DNA of 21,780 bases from Regnicoccus frigidus (GTDB lineage Bacteria; Cyanobacteriota; Cyanobacteriia; PCC-6307; Cyanobiaceae): positions 1 to 21,780 of the forward strand of contig JAOANE010000045.1 of NCBI GenBank assembly GCA_025194985.1. Direction: 5' to 3'. Made by a program: the position numbers and the translations under genes. The notes under the pieces are model-generated. The model saw only the letters and a program-made list of their open reading frames with translations, searched no databases and was not told where the DNA came from. Of this stretch, positions 7,560-14,593 are shown piece after piece. Position 1 is the stretch's first letter, and every line of letters begins with the position of its first letter.

Positions 7560-8189
7560 ATGGTTCAGCAAGTCGTCACCATCGCGGGCCTCAAGGGGGG
7601 CACCGGCAAAACGTCCACGGCCGTCAACCTGGCCGCGTTCTGGAGTGCAAGCAGATCCACCCTTCTGATTGACGCGGACCCCAACGGCAGCGCCAGTAAG
7701 TGGCATCAGCGCAGTGAAGGCGGCTTGGGCCGTTGCGTGCCGATCCAGCAGGCACCGATGGCGATGGCTCAGAGCTGGGAGGTGGTGGTCATGGACACGG
7801 CCGGCGGTTCCCGCGACGAACAGCGCACCTATGCAGAGGGATCAGCCTTTGTGCTGGCCCCTTGCCCGCCTGCGGCCAGTTCGATCGAGCAGGTGATCGA
7901 CTTGGGGGAGCTGTTGCAACAGGCCCAAGCCCGCTATGCCGTGGTGCTGACGATGGTGGATCAGCGCCGAGCACAGGATGCGAGCAAGGCCCGCGAGCTA
8001 CTAGAGCGCCTGGGGATACCGGTACTGAGCACCCAAATCAGCCTGCTGTCGGCCTGGCCTAAGGCCGAGGCTGCCGGCGTATCTGTCAAGGATGCCCGCG
8101 CCGATTCTGGTCGCCCCGATCCTGGCGCCAGCCGGGCTTGGAAGCAGGTGGCGGCGCTAGCGGCAGAGATCGAGGAGAGGTTGACCTGA
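7560..8189 (+). CDS. parA: ParA-type partition ATPase
   Basis: The 209-aa protein has the deviant Walker A motif KGGTGKTST near residues 13-21, LLIDADPNGSA (switch region) near 38-48, and VVVMDTAGG (Walker B-like) near 75. It is short and lacks an N-terminal HTH, matching small type Ib ParA proteins that need a separate small RHH partner. It would bind the nucleoid with ATP and move plasmid copies apart. The ATG at 7560 is followed directly by the predicted first beta strand (QQVVTIAGLKGG), so an earlier start is unlikely. Its stop overlaps the next start (TGATG), showing a coupled operon. Confidence 0.92.
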   Translation: MVQQVVTIAGLKGGTGKTSTAVNLAAFWSASRSTLLIDADPNGSASKWHQRSEGGLGRCVPIQQAPMAMAQSWEVVVMDTAGGSRDEQRTYAEGSAFVLAPCPPAASSIEQVIDLGELLQQAQARYAVVLTMVDQRRAQDASKARELLERLGIPVLSTQISLLSAWPKAEAAGVSVKDARADSGRPDPGASRAWKQVAALAAEIEERLT

Positions 8190-8482
8190 TGGACTTCGAG
8201 AAGCTGATCGCTCAGCGGGAGGGGAAGGCCAAGGTCAGTGAGCCTGAGCAGGCGATCCCTTCCCAGCCTCAGGCCAAACCCGGCCGCAAGCCAAACGCCA
8301 CCAGCAAACGACAGGGCTGGAAGGCTGCAACCTTCTACGTCAGGCCGGAGACGAAAGCCCGACTAGAGCGGTTGCTGATGGAGCGCAAGCTGGCCGGCGC
8401 CGCTGGTGCAGCGGATCAGTCCGAGGCGGTGGAGGAAGCCCTGCAGACATGGCTGGCCCAGCATGAGCCGCAACCAAGCTGA
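8189..8482 (+). CDS. Small ribbon-helix-helix partition partner (ParB/ParG-like)
   Basis: The 97-aa protein starts at the ATG overlapping the parA stop. It has a flexible, polar N-terminus (KVSEPEQ...QPQAKPGRKPN), then a C-terminal RHH-like fold: a strand ATFYVRPETKARLERLLMERK followed by QSEAVEEALQTWL. A disordered N-terminus with a C-terminal RHH dimer is the design of the small partner proteins of type Ib ParA systems, where the tail stimulates the ATPase and the RHH binds the centromere and operator. The role comes from position and shape; sequence similarity to a named family is not claimed. Confidence 0.75.
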   Translation: MDFEKLIAQREGKAKVSEPEQAIPSQPQAKPGRKPNATSKRQGWKAATFYVRPETKARLERLLMERKLAGAAGAADQSEAVEEALQTWLAQHEPQPS

Positions 8483-8483
8483 A

Positions 8484-8660
8484 TTGGCGCCAAAGCGATC
8501 TACCGCACATTCGCATGTTCGCCAATTCGCCTTGGCGAAAATCTGCATTGCGTACCTGCTCTCTTGGCAGTGACGCAACGGGCTGGACACGTTGCAGCGC
8601 AAGGGGTTTAGGTCATGCCAATGGCCAAATCTGCCCGATTGGACAAAAACGGCTGGACAG
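8484..8660. repeat. Repeat-containing region downstream of parA/RHH (candidate centromere)
   Basis: This part of the 281-base gap before 8764 holds TTGGCGCCAA (8484-8493), an imperfect TTCGCC..GGCGAA palindrome (8526-8538), AAATCTGCATTG (8539-8550), a further CAAATCTGC near 8626, and GGCTGGACA twice (8581 and 8651). The first two elements are shared with the sequence just before parA. No gene is evident here. A centromere (parS) or a regulatory site for the RHH protein is the simplest reading. Confidence 0.45.
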
Positions 8661-8763
8661 GGCCGCGGCAGGCAAGGCCACCCGCAGTGGTTAGGGCTGG
8701 CCTGATCGAGGTGATCCATCCAACGGGCTCAACCTGAAGACATCCATCTGAAGAACAGCCGTC

Positions 8764-8958
8764 ATGCGTCAGCCGCTGGTGATCGAAGACCACCGCCGCC
8801 CCGGTGAGGCCATGCCCCAACAGCAGTTCCGCCTCCCTTTGGAGGCCTTGGAGCGTTTGCAACGGCAGGCCGATCGCCTGAAATGCAGCCGTTCTGGCCT
8901 GGCCCGTGCCCTAGCGCTCAGGGGGCTGGCGGAACTGGAGCAGGCCATCTCCAGCTGA
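8764..8958 (+). CDS. Small RHH/CopG-like protein (64 aa)
   Basis: The protein opens MRQPLVIEDHRRPGEAM and then has QQQFRLPLEALERLQRQADRLKCSRSGLARALALRGLAELEQAI. This is a beta strand followed by two helices with the spacing of ribbon-helix-helix DNA-binding domains (strand FRLPLEAL, helix A, turn with CSRSG, helix B). Such proteins act as dimeric repressors of plasmid copy or partition functions. It stands alone between the candidate centromere and the zinc-finger gene. No strong ribosome binding site is seen; an internal ATG at residue 17 would still keep the whole domain. Confidence 0.65.
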   Translation: MRQPLVIEDHRRPGEAMPQQQFRLPLEALERLQRQADRLKCSRSGLARALALRGLAELEQAISS

Positions 8959-9111
8959 AACCCGTTGCGCTGCAGTGTCTAAGCCACTTTCCAGGAGGCT
9001 GCGGCGTTCTTTCCATGTAATCGCCCAGATCCATTGCAACCACTGGGCTGCTCACCTCTCACCGGCCCGCCGTGGGCGCCCGCGCCGGATTTCACCTGCC
9101 GGAGCACTGTT

Positions 9112-9840
9112 TTGAAGACCAAACGACCCTGGGCTGAGCTCTGCAAACGCCTAACCCTGGTGGATGTTCGACCCTTGGTGAAACCGGGTCAGAAAGCCGT
9201 CCGCCTTGCCGATGGCACCGCGCTGGCGCTGCACTGGGGGACGGTGCGCGGTTGTTATGGCGGCGAAAAGCCGGGCCGGGCCCTGCTGCTGATCTGCCCG
9301 AGCTGTCGGCACAACAGCCGTGTGTTGCATCGCCCGCCGGGCAGGCCCTGGGGCTGCTGGAGCTGCACGCCGCTCAGCCGGGCCTCCCATCGCCGCTCCG
9401 GCGCTCGATCGGGGAAGCCCAAGCCGTTGAGTTGGCGGCGTGCCCAGATTGCGGCCCAGCAACAGCACTGCGCCCAGTTGCTGGGCCTCGCCCACTGGCC
9501 CCCGAAGCAGTTGCTCTGGCGGCGTGAGGATGTGTTGCTCTGGCCTCGACGCCCTGGGGCACCCCGGCTCAGCGCCGCTCGCGGCGAAGCTCTGGCCCGC
9601 CGGCTGGACATCCTCGAACTGATGTGGTGGTCGTTGCCGGATGCAGCCGCCATTGCAGCTGGCTGCCAGCGCTTCGGCGTTCCGCCTCTTTTGAGCGGTG
9701 AAGATCGCGGCGGGCTGAATCAATTTGTGGAGTATCAGCTGGCTGCCACGGGCTGGGCGGTGCGCCGTCGGCGAACGGATCCCCGCCAGCAAAACGCCCG
9801 AAAGCAGAAGGGGACTGGCGGAACAGACCCTGCCGCGTAA
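9112..9840 (+). CDS. Zinc-finger protein of unknown function, basic
   Basis: The frame is open from 9034, but I place the start at TTG 9112, which has GGAG seven bases upstream and begins a well-formed protein (242 aa). Residues ~65-93 hold CPSC...CWSC, a two-pair zinc ribbon, and the remainder is Trp/Arg-rich with helical blocks (WRRAQIAAQQQHCAQLLGL, then LARRLDILELMWWSLPDA). The C-terminus is strongly basic. It is compatible with a nucleic-acid-binding accessory protein of the replicon. I do not recognise the family. It lies in the same direction as the partition and rep genes. Confidence 0.65.
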   Translation: MKTKRPWAELCKRLTLVDVRPLVKPGQKAVRLADGTALALHWGTVRGCYGGEKPGRALLLICPSCRHNSRVLHRPPGRPWGCWSCTPLSRASHRRSGARSGKPKPLSWRRAQIAAQQQHCAQLLGLAHWPPKQLLWRREDVLLWPRRPGAPRLSAARGEALARRLDILELMWWSLPDAAAIAAGCQRFGVPPLLSGEDRGGLNQFVEYQLAATGWAVRRRRTDPRQQNARKQKGTGGTDPAA

Positions 9841-9870
9841 TTCTTAGATGTGATCACAGCCGCTGCGCCC

Positions 9871-10047
9871 ATGACCGCCGCTCCCTCTCCACCTACGACA
9901 CGGGGCTGCTCCATTCGGATCCGCGCTTCTGCGGCCGAACGTGATTCGTTCCACGCGATTGCTGCAGCCCACGGCATGACGTTGAGCGAAGCCCTCCGCG
10001 CTGGCATCCAGCAACTACGAGTGAATCAAATCCATGACCAGCCCTAA
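9871..10047 (+). CDS. Small RHH-like protein (58 aa)
   Basis: The protein opens MTAAPSPPTTRGCSIRIRAS and has SIRIRASAAERDSFHAIAAAHGMTLSEALRAGIQQLRV, which fits a strand-helix-helix (Arc/MetJ type) DNA-binding fold. The frame is open from a GTG at 9850; the ATG at 9871 is preferred. Its last 14 bases overlap the start of the next small gene, so the two are coupled. It probably works as a repressor for replication or maintenance genes; no target is known. Confidence 0.6.
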   Translation: MTAAPSPPTTRGCSIRIRASAAERDSFHAIAAAHGMTLSEALRAGIQQLRVNQIHDQP

Positions 10048-10243
10048 TCTTTGGGTAGGCGTACTTACTGGAGAGATGGCACAGCAGGCTTACAACCGGC
10101 TTCGGCCCACCAACTTCCCGCTGGCGACCAGCAGAGCCGAACGCTCGGCACTGCGCCAGGCCGCCGCTGAGCGGGGCATCAGCCAGGCCGATCTCTTGCG
10201 CTCTGGCCTGAAGGCGCTCGGCGTCTCTATGCCGACCAACTGA
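10034..10243 (+). CDS. Second small RHH-like protein, coupled to the previous gene (69 aa)
   Basis: The ATG at 10034 overlaps the end of the upstream RHH gene. The protein contains NFPLATSRAERSALRQAAA followed by GISQADLLRSGLKALGV, the same strand-helix-helix layout as the gene before it (AAERDSF...AHGMTLSEALRAGIQQLRV), so the pair are probably diverged duplicates. A shorter form from ATG 10076 is possible. A GGGCCC hairpin follows directly after the stop, and the hairpin-rich rep leader comes next. Confidence 0.6.
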   Translation: MTSPNLWVGVLTGEMAQQAYNRLRPTNFPLATSRAERSALRQAAAERGISQADLLRSGLKALGVSMPTN

Positions 10244-10254
10244 CCAAAAAGAAA

Positions 10255-10270
10255 GGGCCCCGAAGGGCCC
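10255..10270. terminator. GGGCCC-CGAA-GGGCCC hairpin, terminator-like (better on the minus strand)
   Basis: A perfect 6-bp GC stem encloses CGAA on the plus strand. Read on the minus strand it has a TTCG loop closed by C-G, followed by TTTCTTTTT, the textbook form of an intrinsic terminator for leftward transcripts. On the plus strand an A-rich tract precedes it and a weak T-rich stretch (CTCTCGTTT) follows, so it may also end the small RHH operon. A good terminator facing left implies some leftward transcript from the hairpin-rich region to its right. Confidence 0.55.
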
Positions 10271-10454
10271 CCTCTCGTTTCAGAAAACAGATCACCGGCA
10301 GGAGCTCGAACTCCGAACCGGCTCAACCAAAGGAAAAATCCCTTGATTCTGCCTGCTTCACGGGTTGCACCCCGTGAAACCACCATCCCTAAATCGGGAT
10401 GGAATTGGTCCAATAATAGTGCAAGTGTGCCGCTGCTCGCCCCTAAGGGCGAGC
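10255..10454. other. Cluster of six inverted repeats upstream of rep (candidate origin or control RNA)
   Basis: Six inverted repeats occur in 200 bases: GGGCCC/GGGCCC (10255-10270); CCGG-GGAG/CTCC-CCGG (10295-10321); TTCACGGG/CCCGTGAA (10357-10378, 8 bp); CCATCCC/GGGATGG (10383-10402, 7 bp); ATTGG/CCAAT (10404-10414); GCTCGCCC/GGGCGAGC (10435-10454, 8 bp). Arms are perfect in all except the second, which has bulges between two paired blocks. The region sits between the RHH operon and the rep gene and has no convincing gene except at its right end. A replication origin, or a structured antisense or leader RNA controlling rep, would look like this. Confidence 0.6.
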
Positions 10455-10684
10455 CGGCGATCAAGCCGACACATAGGGCCGCAGCCGAGCTGAAGGCGCT
10501 GCAGCAACTGGGTGAGGCCGCTGGATGGCCACCTGAGGCCTATGCCGCGATTGCCCAGTTGCACGACCGCTGGAGGCCTGATGAGCCGGCCCTGGGCCAC
10601 CGCTGGCGCCGCTGGGCGGGCTGTGGCGTCACGGGTCAGCCACGTTCCGGTTCCGGTTCATCCCGGATTGGGGGTGATCTGTGA
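10427..10684 (+). CDS. Small protein coupled to rep (85 aa), uncertain
   Basis: The frame overlaps the rep start by GTGA, typical of a coupled pair. From a GTG at 10427 it reads VPLLAPKGEPAIKPTHRAAAELKALQQLGEAAGW and continues with EAYAAIAQLHDRWRPDEPALGHRWRRWAG, a plausible helical, Trp/Arg-containing protein. The extreme 5' part overlaps the last hairpin of the rep leader, so start choice is uncertain and a later start cannot be excluded. No family is recognised. A leader peptide or copy-control protein would fit the position. Confidence 0.45.
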   Translation: MPLLAPKGEPAIKPTHRAAAELKALQQLGEAAGWPPEAYAAIAQLHDRWRPDEPALGHRWRRWAGCGVTGQPRSGSGSSRIGGDL

Positions 10685-13600
10685 AGGCCCCGATCACCCG
10701 GCCCCAGTTGCCCACTGCTGTGGCGGCCGAGCTGCAGGCCTCCGCCATCGCCCAGGACGTTGCAGCCCTCAACGTTGCATCCTTCGGCCCCGGCACCCCT
10801 CGCCATTGGGAGAGCGCACGGGCCGAGCTGGTGGCCCATGCCCGGCTGCAGATCCAGACCGGCAGCATCGCCGGCAACGGTCACCCCCAGGGGCAGCCCG
10901 GCTTCCTGGCCGATCGCCTGATCCGCCTCGATCAGCGTTACCGCCACCTGCAGGCCGGAGGCTGGCGCAGCCTCTCGGCCGAGCTGGGCGATCTGCCCCG
11001 CTTCGATCAATGGAAACCAGCGCAGCAACGGCCGGGCAGCGACGGCCGGGCCCGCTCGATCAAGTACGAAGCCCCGCCGGCCTTCCCCGATGGCGGCGGG
11101 CTGCTGCTGCCCCAGGTGCCCGAGCGCTGCTGGCAGCTGATCTGTGAGCGCCAAGGCCTGGCCCTGCCTGATGCCGCCACCCTCGCCGCCGGGTTCTGGC
11201 CCTGGGCCCTGGCCACCCCAGACCTGCAGCTGTTGATCTGCGAGGGATGGAAAAAGGCCCTCGCCGCCGTTTCAGCAGGCCATGCCGCCCTCGCCCTGCC
11301 TGGGGTTCAGATGGGCCGCCGGGTGGGTGCCGATGGCAGCGAACGGCTGATCGAGGCCCTGCTGCTGCTGGCCCCTGGCCGCCGCTGGCTGATCGCCTTT
11401 GACGCAGAAGCCAAGCCATCCACCGCCGCCAAGGTCGGCGCTGCTGCTGGTGCCCTGGCCCGTGCCCTCCGGGCTGCTGGTGGCCGGGTTCAGATCGCCC
11501 GCCTGCCCCTGCTGAGCGGCGCCGACAAAACCGGCCTCGATGACCTGCTGGCCGCTGCTGGCCCCGAGGCCCTCGATCGTGCCCTGGCCGATACGGGCCC
11601 CCGCCCGGTGCTGCCACAGCTGCGGGCGGCCGATCGCATCGCCCCGGCTGGTCAGTGGATGGCCCAGGCCTGCCCGATCCCCTCTCCTGAGCTGGCGCCG
11701 CTGGTGATCCTCAAGGCGCCGATGGGCTGCGGCAAAACCGAGGCCGTCGCCCAGGCCTTGGCACCCCTCGCCGCCGATGGGGTGCCGATCCTCATGCCCT
11801 CGCATCGCAAGGCCCTGGGCCAGGCCGCCGCCGAGCGGGTGGGGGTGCCCTGGTGCCCTGCGCCTGGCTCCGATGAACGCCTCCAAGGAGTGGCTGGCTG
11901 CCTCGATTCCTGGTGCTCTGACTCCGCCCTCCAGCTCGCCGGGCATGGCTGGAGCGGTGGGGTGCTGATGCTCGATGAATGGATGCAGCAGATCGAGCAC
12001 CTGCTGCTCAGCAGCGGCACTGCCCTGGCTGATCGCCCCGGCCGCCGCGCTGCCGTTCTGCGAACCCTCGCCGATCTGCTGCCCCGGATGCGGCAGACCA
12101 TCGCCTCCGATGCCCAGATGGCGGATTGGGGGGTGCAGCTGCTGGAGCGCCTCGCCGGCCGCCGCGCCCTGGCGATCGCCTCTGAGCATCGGCCGATGGC
12201 CGGCCGGGCCCTGCACTGCCCCGAAGGGTTCAAGACCCCCGCCGCCGCCTCCCTGGCCTTTCGCGCCAAGTGGGCCGAGCTGGTGGAGGCCGGCGCCCCC
12301 TTCCTATGCGGAACATCCGCCCAGCAAGCCGGGATGAGCAACGCACCCCAGACCCTCGCCGCCCTCCACCTGCAGCGCCGCCCCGAGGCCCGCCTGCTGG
12401 TGATCGACAGCAGCACCCCCGAAGCGGCCGCCGAGCTGGCGGCTGATCCCGATGGTGTGGCCGGCCGCTTCGAGGCGATCTACTGCAGCCCCTCGATCAG
12501 CAGCGGGATCAGCTTCCAGCGCTGGAAACCGGCTGCGGTGATCGTTCTGGCTGGTGGCCGCCTCGCCCCGGAACACTCCGCCCAGGTGCTCGCCCGCGTC
12601 AGATCCCCCGAGGTGCCCGGCTACCTGTTCGCTCCCGAGCGCTGCCCCGGCGCTGCCCTGCGGGTGGGATCAGGCAGCACCAATCCCGCCGAGCTGATCG
12701 AGCACCTGCGGGCCGTGACCGATCCCCTGCTGGGGATGCTGGAAACGGCAGGGGATGCCTGGCTGCAGGCCTGGGCCGAGCTGGGGGCCCACCGCAACCG
12801 CCAGCGCTTCTCCTATCGCGCCTCCATCGCCGGGCTGCTGGAGGCCGAGGGGTGGCAGCTGCAGGCCCCAGGCCCTGGAGCCTGCCCCACTGCTGGGGCG
12901 GTGGCCAGCGCCAAGCTGCAGGAGATCGCCACTGCCTCTCAAGCGGCCCTCGATACCGCTGTGATCGAGGCCCCGCTGCTGGAGCCCCAGGCCGCCGCTG
13001 CCCTGCAGCGCCGCCGCAAGCTCGACTCCGCCGAACGTGCCGCCCTCGATCGGTTCCGCCTGGCTGATCGTTGGGCCCTGGGCGAGGCCGCCCCGTCGCT
13101 GCAGCTGATCGAGGCTGAGCGCGACAAGCTGCGCGATCGCCTGCGGCTTGGCTGGCTGCTCACCACTCCCGAGGCCCTCGCCCTGGTGCCAGCCCATGAC
13201 TGGAACCGGATCGTCTCCCTCGATCCAGCCGGCCGACCGTTCGCACCGGATCGCCTGCGGGTGGCCCTCGCCCCGAAGATCGCTGCCCTGCAGGCCCTGG
13301 GGGTGCCCGAGCTGATCGAGCGTTTCTCGGCTGGGGAGGTGATCGCCGCCACTGATCCCGCCGTTCTGGCCCTTCATGCCACCGCCACCGCTCACCGCCA
13401 CCAGCTCGCCGCTGCTGCTGGCCTCAGCCCTGCGGCTGCAGCAGGCGGCACCCTGCGGGCCCTGCTGGGGGCTGTGGGCTGGAGGCTGGAGCGGGCCGGC
13501 CGCATCCACAAGCGCGGGGCTGGCCGTGGCGCCCTGACCTACCGCGCCGCACCTATTGCCCTTCCCGAAGCCGTGGACGCCGAAGCCCTCGCCGCCGCCT

Positions 13601-13818
13601 GGCTACTGGAGTTGCAGGAGATGGCCCGATCGAGTGGCGCACTTTCTGCCCCTATAGAAAAAACCCATAGGGGGGAAAAGTGCTCCACCCCATCCCATGG
13701 ACCACCCCGCTATCGGCTACAGCCCTGGTCTGGTTGCCGCCAGCAGCTGAAATCGCCGGATAACACGCCAGCAGGCCCTCGATCAGTGGTTCCAGCCTTG
13801 GCGAGGGGGTTCAGATGA
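10681..13818 (+). CDS. CyRepA1-like plasmid replication protein (DUF3854/TOPRIM plus helicase-like)
   Basis: The protein is 1045 aa from a GTG with GGGGGTG close upstream. The TOPRIM-like DUF3854 part spans ~160-310: LLICEGWKKA with the conserved Glu at 188, then WLIAFDAEA and LSGADKTGLDDLLAAAGPEAL. A P-loop region follows: Walker A KAPMGCGKTEA (Lys ~352) and Walker B VLMLDEW (Asp-Glu ~432-433), then motor-like motifs LLVIDSSTPEAA and CSPSISSGISF (~600). This order matches the cyanobacterial Rep family annotated as CyRepA1, thought to combine priming and unwinding at the plasmid origin. It heads an operon: the stop overlaps the next start (ATGA). A hairpin-rich region lies just upstream, as expected for an origin next to its Rep. 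The last ~50 residues look less conserved, and an A6-containing hairpin lies in their coding sequence. Confidence 0.85.
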   Translation: MKAPITRPQLPTAVAAELQASAIAQDVAALNVASFGPGTPRHWESARAELVAHARLQIQTGSIAGNGHPQGQPGFLADRLIRLDQRYRHLQAGGWRSLSAELGDLPRFDQWKPAQQRPGSDGRARSIKYEAPPAFPDGGGLLLPQVPERCWQLICERQGLALPDAATLAAGFWPWALATPDLQLLICEGWKKALAAVSAGHAALALPGVQMGRRVGADGSERLIEALLLLAPGRRWLIAFDAEAKPSTAAKVGAAAGALARALRAAGGRVQIARLPLLSGADKTGLDDLLAAAGPEALDRALADTGPRPVLPQLRAADRIAPAGQWMAQACPIPSPELAPLVILKAPMGCGKTEAVAQALAPLAADGVPILMPSHRKALGQAAAERVGVPWCPAPGSDERLQGVAGCLDSWCSDSALQLAGHGWSGGVLMLDEWMQQIEHLLLSSGTALADRPGRRAAVLRTLADLLPRMRQTIASDAQMADWGVQLLERLAGRRALAIASEHRPMAGRALHCPEGFKTPAAASLAFRAKWAELVEAGAPFLCGTSAQQAGMSNAPQTLAALHLQRRPEARLLVIDSSTPEAAAELAADPDGVAGRFEAIYCSPSISSGISFQRWKPAAVIVLAGGRLAPEHSAQVLARVRSPEVPGYLFAPERCPGAALRVGSGSTNPAELIEHLRAVTDPLLGMLETAGDAWLQAWAELGAHRNRQRFSYRASIAGLLEAEGWQLQAPGPGACPTAGAVASAKLQEIATASQAALDTAVIEAPLLEPQAAAALQRRRKLDSAERAALDRFRLADRWALGEAAPSLQLIEAERDKLRDRLRLGWLLTTPEALALVPAHDWNRIVSLDPAGRPFAPDRLRVALAPKIAALQALGVPELIERFSAGEVIAATDPAVLALHATATAHRHQLAAAAGLSPAAAAGGTLRALLGAVGWRLERAGRIHKRGAGRGALTYRAAPIALPEAVDAEALAAAWLLELQEMARSSGALSAPIEKTHRGEKCSTPSHGPPRYRLQPWSGCRQQLKSPDNTPAGPRSVVPALARGFR
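13640..13682 (+). other. Two-part hairpin with an A6 loop inside the 3' end of rep
   Basis: CACTTT (13640-13645) pairs with AAAGTG (13677-13682), and CCCCTAT (13649-13655) pairs with ATAGGGG (13667-13673), separated by a small internal loop. The apical loop is AGAAAAAACCC. It lies in coding sequence just before the poorly conserved tail of Rep. A6 in the loop is a potential slippage point, but the reading phase does not match a standard -1 heptamer. Confidence 0.4.
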
Positions 13819-14339
13819 CCACCACCAGCCACCCCCTGGCCTTGGCCCTTTCCCCCGGCGTCCACCCCGTCCACCGGCAGCTGTGGGAGCTGGAGCGCAT
13901 CGCCACGGAGGTGGCCCTGTACCGCGCCGAGCTGCCCGAGCTGGAGGGAGGCCCGCCGAAGTGGGGCCGTGAGGCGATCGGCAGGCGCAAGATCAAAACC
14001 GAAGGCGGTTACGTGCGCTTGGTCTGGACCATCAACAGCCGAGGTTGGTTAGTGCAGCAGTGGTATCTCCGCCCCGGTGATCTGACCTGCAGCGCCTACA
14101 GCGGCCCCGGTAGGTCTTGCCCGATCGAGGCGGCATGGCTGGAAACGCTCAAGCCCGGCAGCGAATCCGAGCCGGCATGGCTGTATCTGAGCGGCGCCTC
14201 CGTTGACGATCACCCCGCCCGCGATATACTCAGACCATCGATCACGGTGAGCCTGAAGGCCCGTGAATCGATCCTTGATCGTATTTCACACCATGACCAC
14301 CGCCGACCGCCTGGAGCGGCTGCAGGCCATCGCCGATGA
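13815..14339 (+). CDS. Unknown protein coupled to rep (174 aa)
   Basis: The ATG at 13815 overlaps the rep stop (ATGA), so it is co-translated with rep. The body, VHRQLWELERIATEVALYRAELPELEG, then GYVRLVWTINSRGWLVQQWYLRPGDLTC, looks like a compact alpha/beta domain with aromatic strands, ending around AWLYLSGAS near residue 125. The final ~45 residues are doubtful because the frame runs through a predicted promoter and into the start of the next gene. I do not recognise the family. Its tight coupling suggests a replicon function. Confidence 0.6.
   Translation: MTTTSHPLALALSPGVHPVHRQLWELERIATEVALYRAELPELEGGPPKWGREAIGRRKIKTEGGYVRLVWTINSRGWLVQQWYLRPGDLTCSAYSGPGRSCPIEAAWLETLKPGSESEPAWLYLSGASVDDHPARDILRPSITVSLKARESILDRISHHDHRRPPGAAAGHRR
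14203..14230 (+). promoter_or_regulatory. Predicted promoter for the small genes at 14293 and 14411
   Basis: TTGACG (14203-14208) and TATACT (14225-14230) are spaced by 16 bases, close to consensus. They lie inside the 3' end of the 174-aa frame and about 60 bases before the 45-aa gene. An inverted repeat lies between the expected transcription start and that gene. Confidence 0.55.
14237..14272 (+). promoter_or_regulatory. Leader inverted repeat below the predicted promoter
   Basis: ATCGATCACGG (14237-14247) pairs with CCGTGAATCGAT (14261-14272) over 11 base pairs, with a single bulged base and a 13-base loop. It begins about where transcription from the promoter at 14203-14230 would start, so it could be an operator for an RHH repressor or a hairpin at the 5' end of the mRNA. 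Confidence 0.45.
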
Positions 14340-14430
14340 GCTGGCCCAGTTGCTGACCACTGACGAACTTGAGACATACCCAACCCTGGAGCACTTGCAA
14401 GACATGATCGATGACCAGCAGCAGCCCTGA
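14293..14430 (+). CDS. Very small acidic protein (45 aa)
   Basis: The product opens MTTADRLERLQAIADELAQ and continues with LLTTDELETYPTLEHLQDMIDD and a short Gln tail. It is acidic and helical. It follows a good predicted promoter and its last 20 bases overlap the start of the 60-aa gene, so the two are coupled. No Shine-Dalgarno sequence stands out. I do not recognise it; the acidic small protein/coiled-coil partner layout could be a regulator pair or a toxin-antitoxin-like unit, which is speculative. Confidence 0.5.
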   Translation: MTTADRLERLQAIADELAQLLTTDELETYPTLEHLQDMIDDQQQP

Positions 14431-14593
14431 CGACCGCGCCATCCGCCGCGAGGCCCTGCGCTTGGAGTTAGCGAAGATCCGCCGGAAGCTCGGAACGGCG
14501 AAGGATGAGGCCGAGCGGGACGAAATACTGGCCCAGTTTGGAGAGACCCTTGAGGTGGTGTTCGCCCTGGGCGAAGAGCTCACCGTTTGTTGA
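14411..14593 (+). CDS. Small coiled-coil protein (60 aa), first of three related copies
   Basis: The product is MTSSSPDDRAIRREALRLEL, then AKIRRKLGTAKDEAERDEILAQFGETLEVVFALGEEL. It is a charged helical protein with heptad-like leucines. A clear homologue lies at 19768 (RRDALRLELAQIRRQLEAAA...EREQLLAQFGAIHEVVMALGDEL), cut by the IS, and a C-terminal remnant lies at 17551. The three copies show the family is real. It overlaps the 45-aa gene; at 19768 it instead follows a remnant of the two-HTH gene, so its neighbours vary. Confidence 0.65.
   Translation: MTSSSPDDRAIRREALRLELAKIRRKLGTAKDEAERDEILAQFGETLEVVFALGEELTVC

Noticed and set aside
10291..10325. Possible minus-strand tRNA T-arm (GGAGTTCGAGCTCC) or tRNA-derived attachment site
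   Set aside because: The loop would be six bases with a four-pair stem, the conserved G53-C61 pair fails when a seven-base loop is forced, and no acceptor or anticodon arm fits around it. I treat it as one of the rep-leader hairpins.
13653..13667. Programmed -1 frameshift at A6C in rep
   Set aside because: The codon phase is GAA AAA ACC, which does not match X-XXY-YYZ, and the zero frame ends in an ATGA overlap with the next gene, so the zero frame is used.
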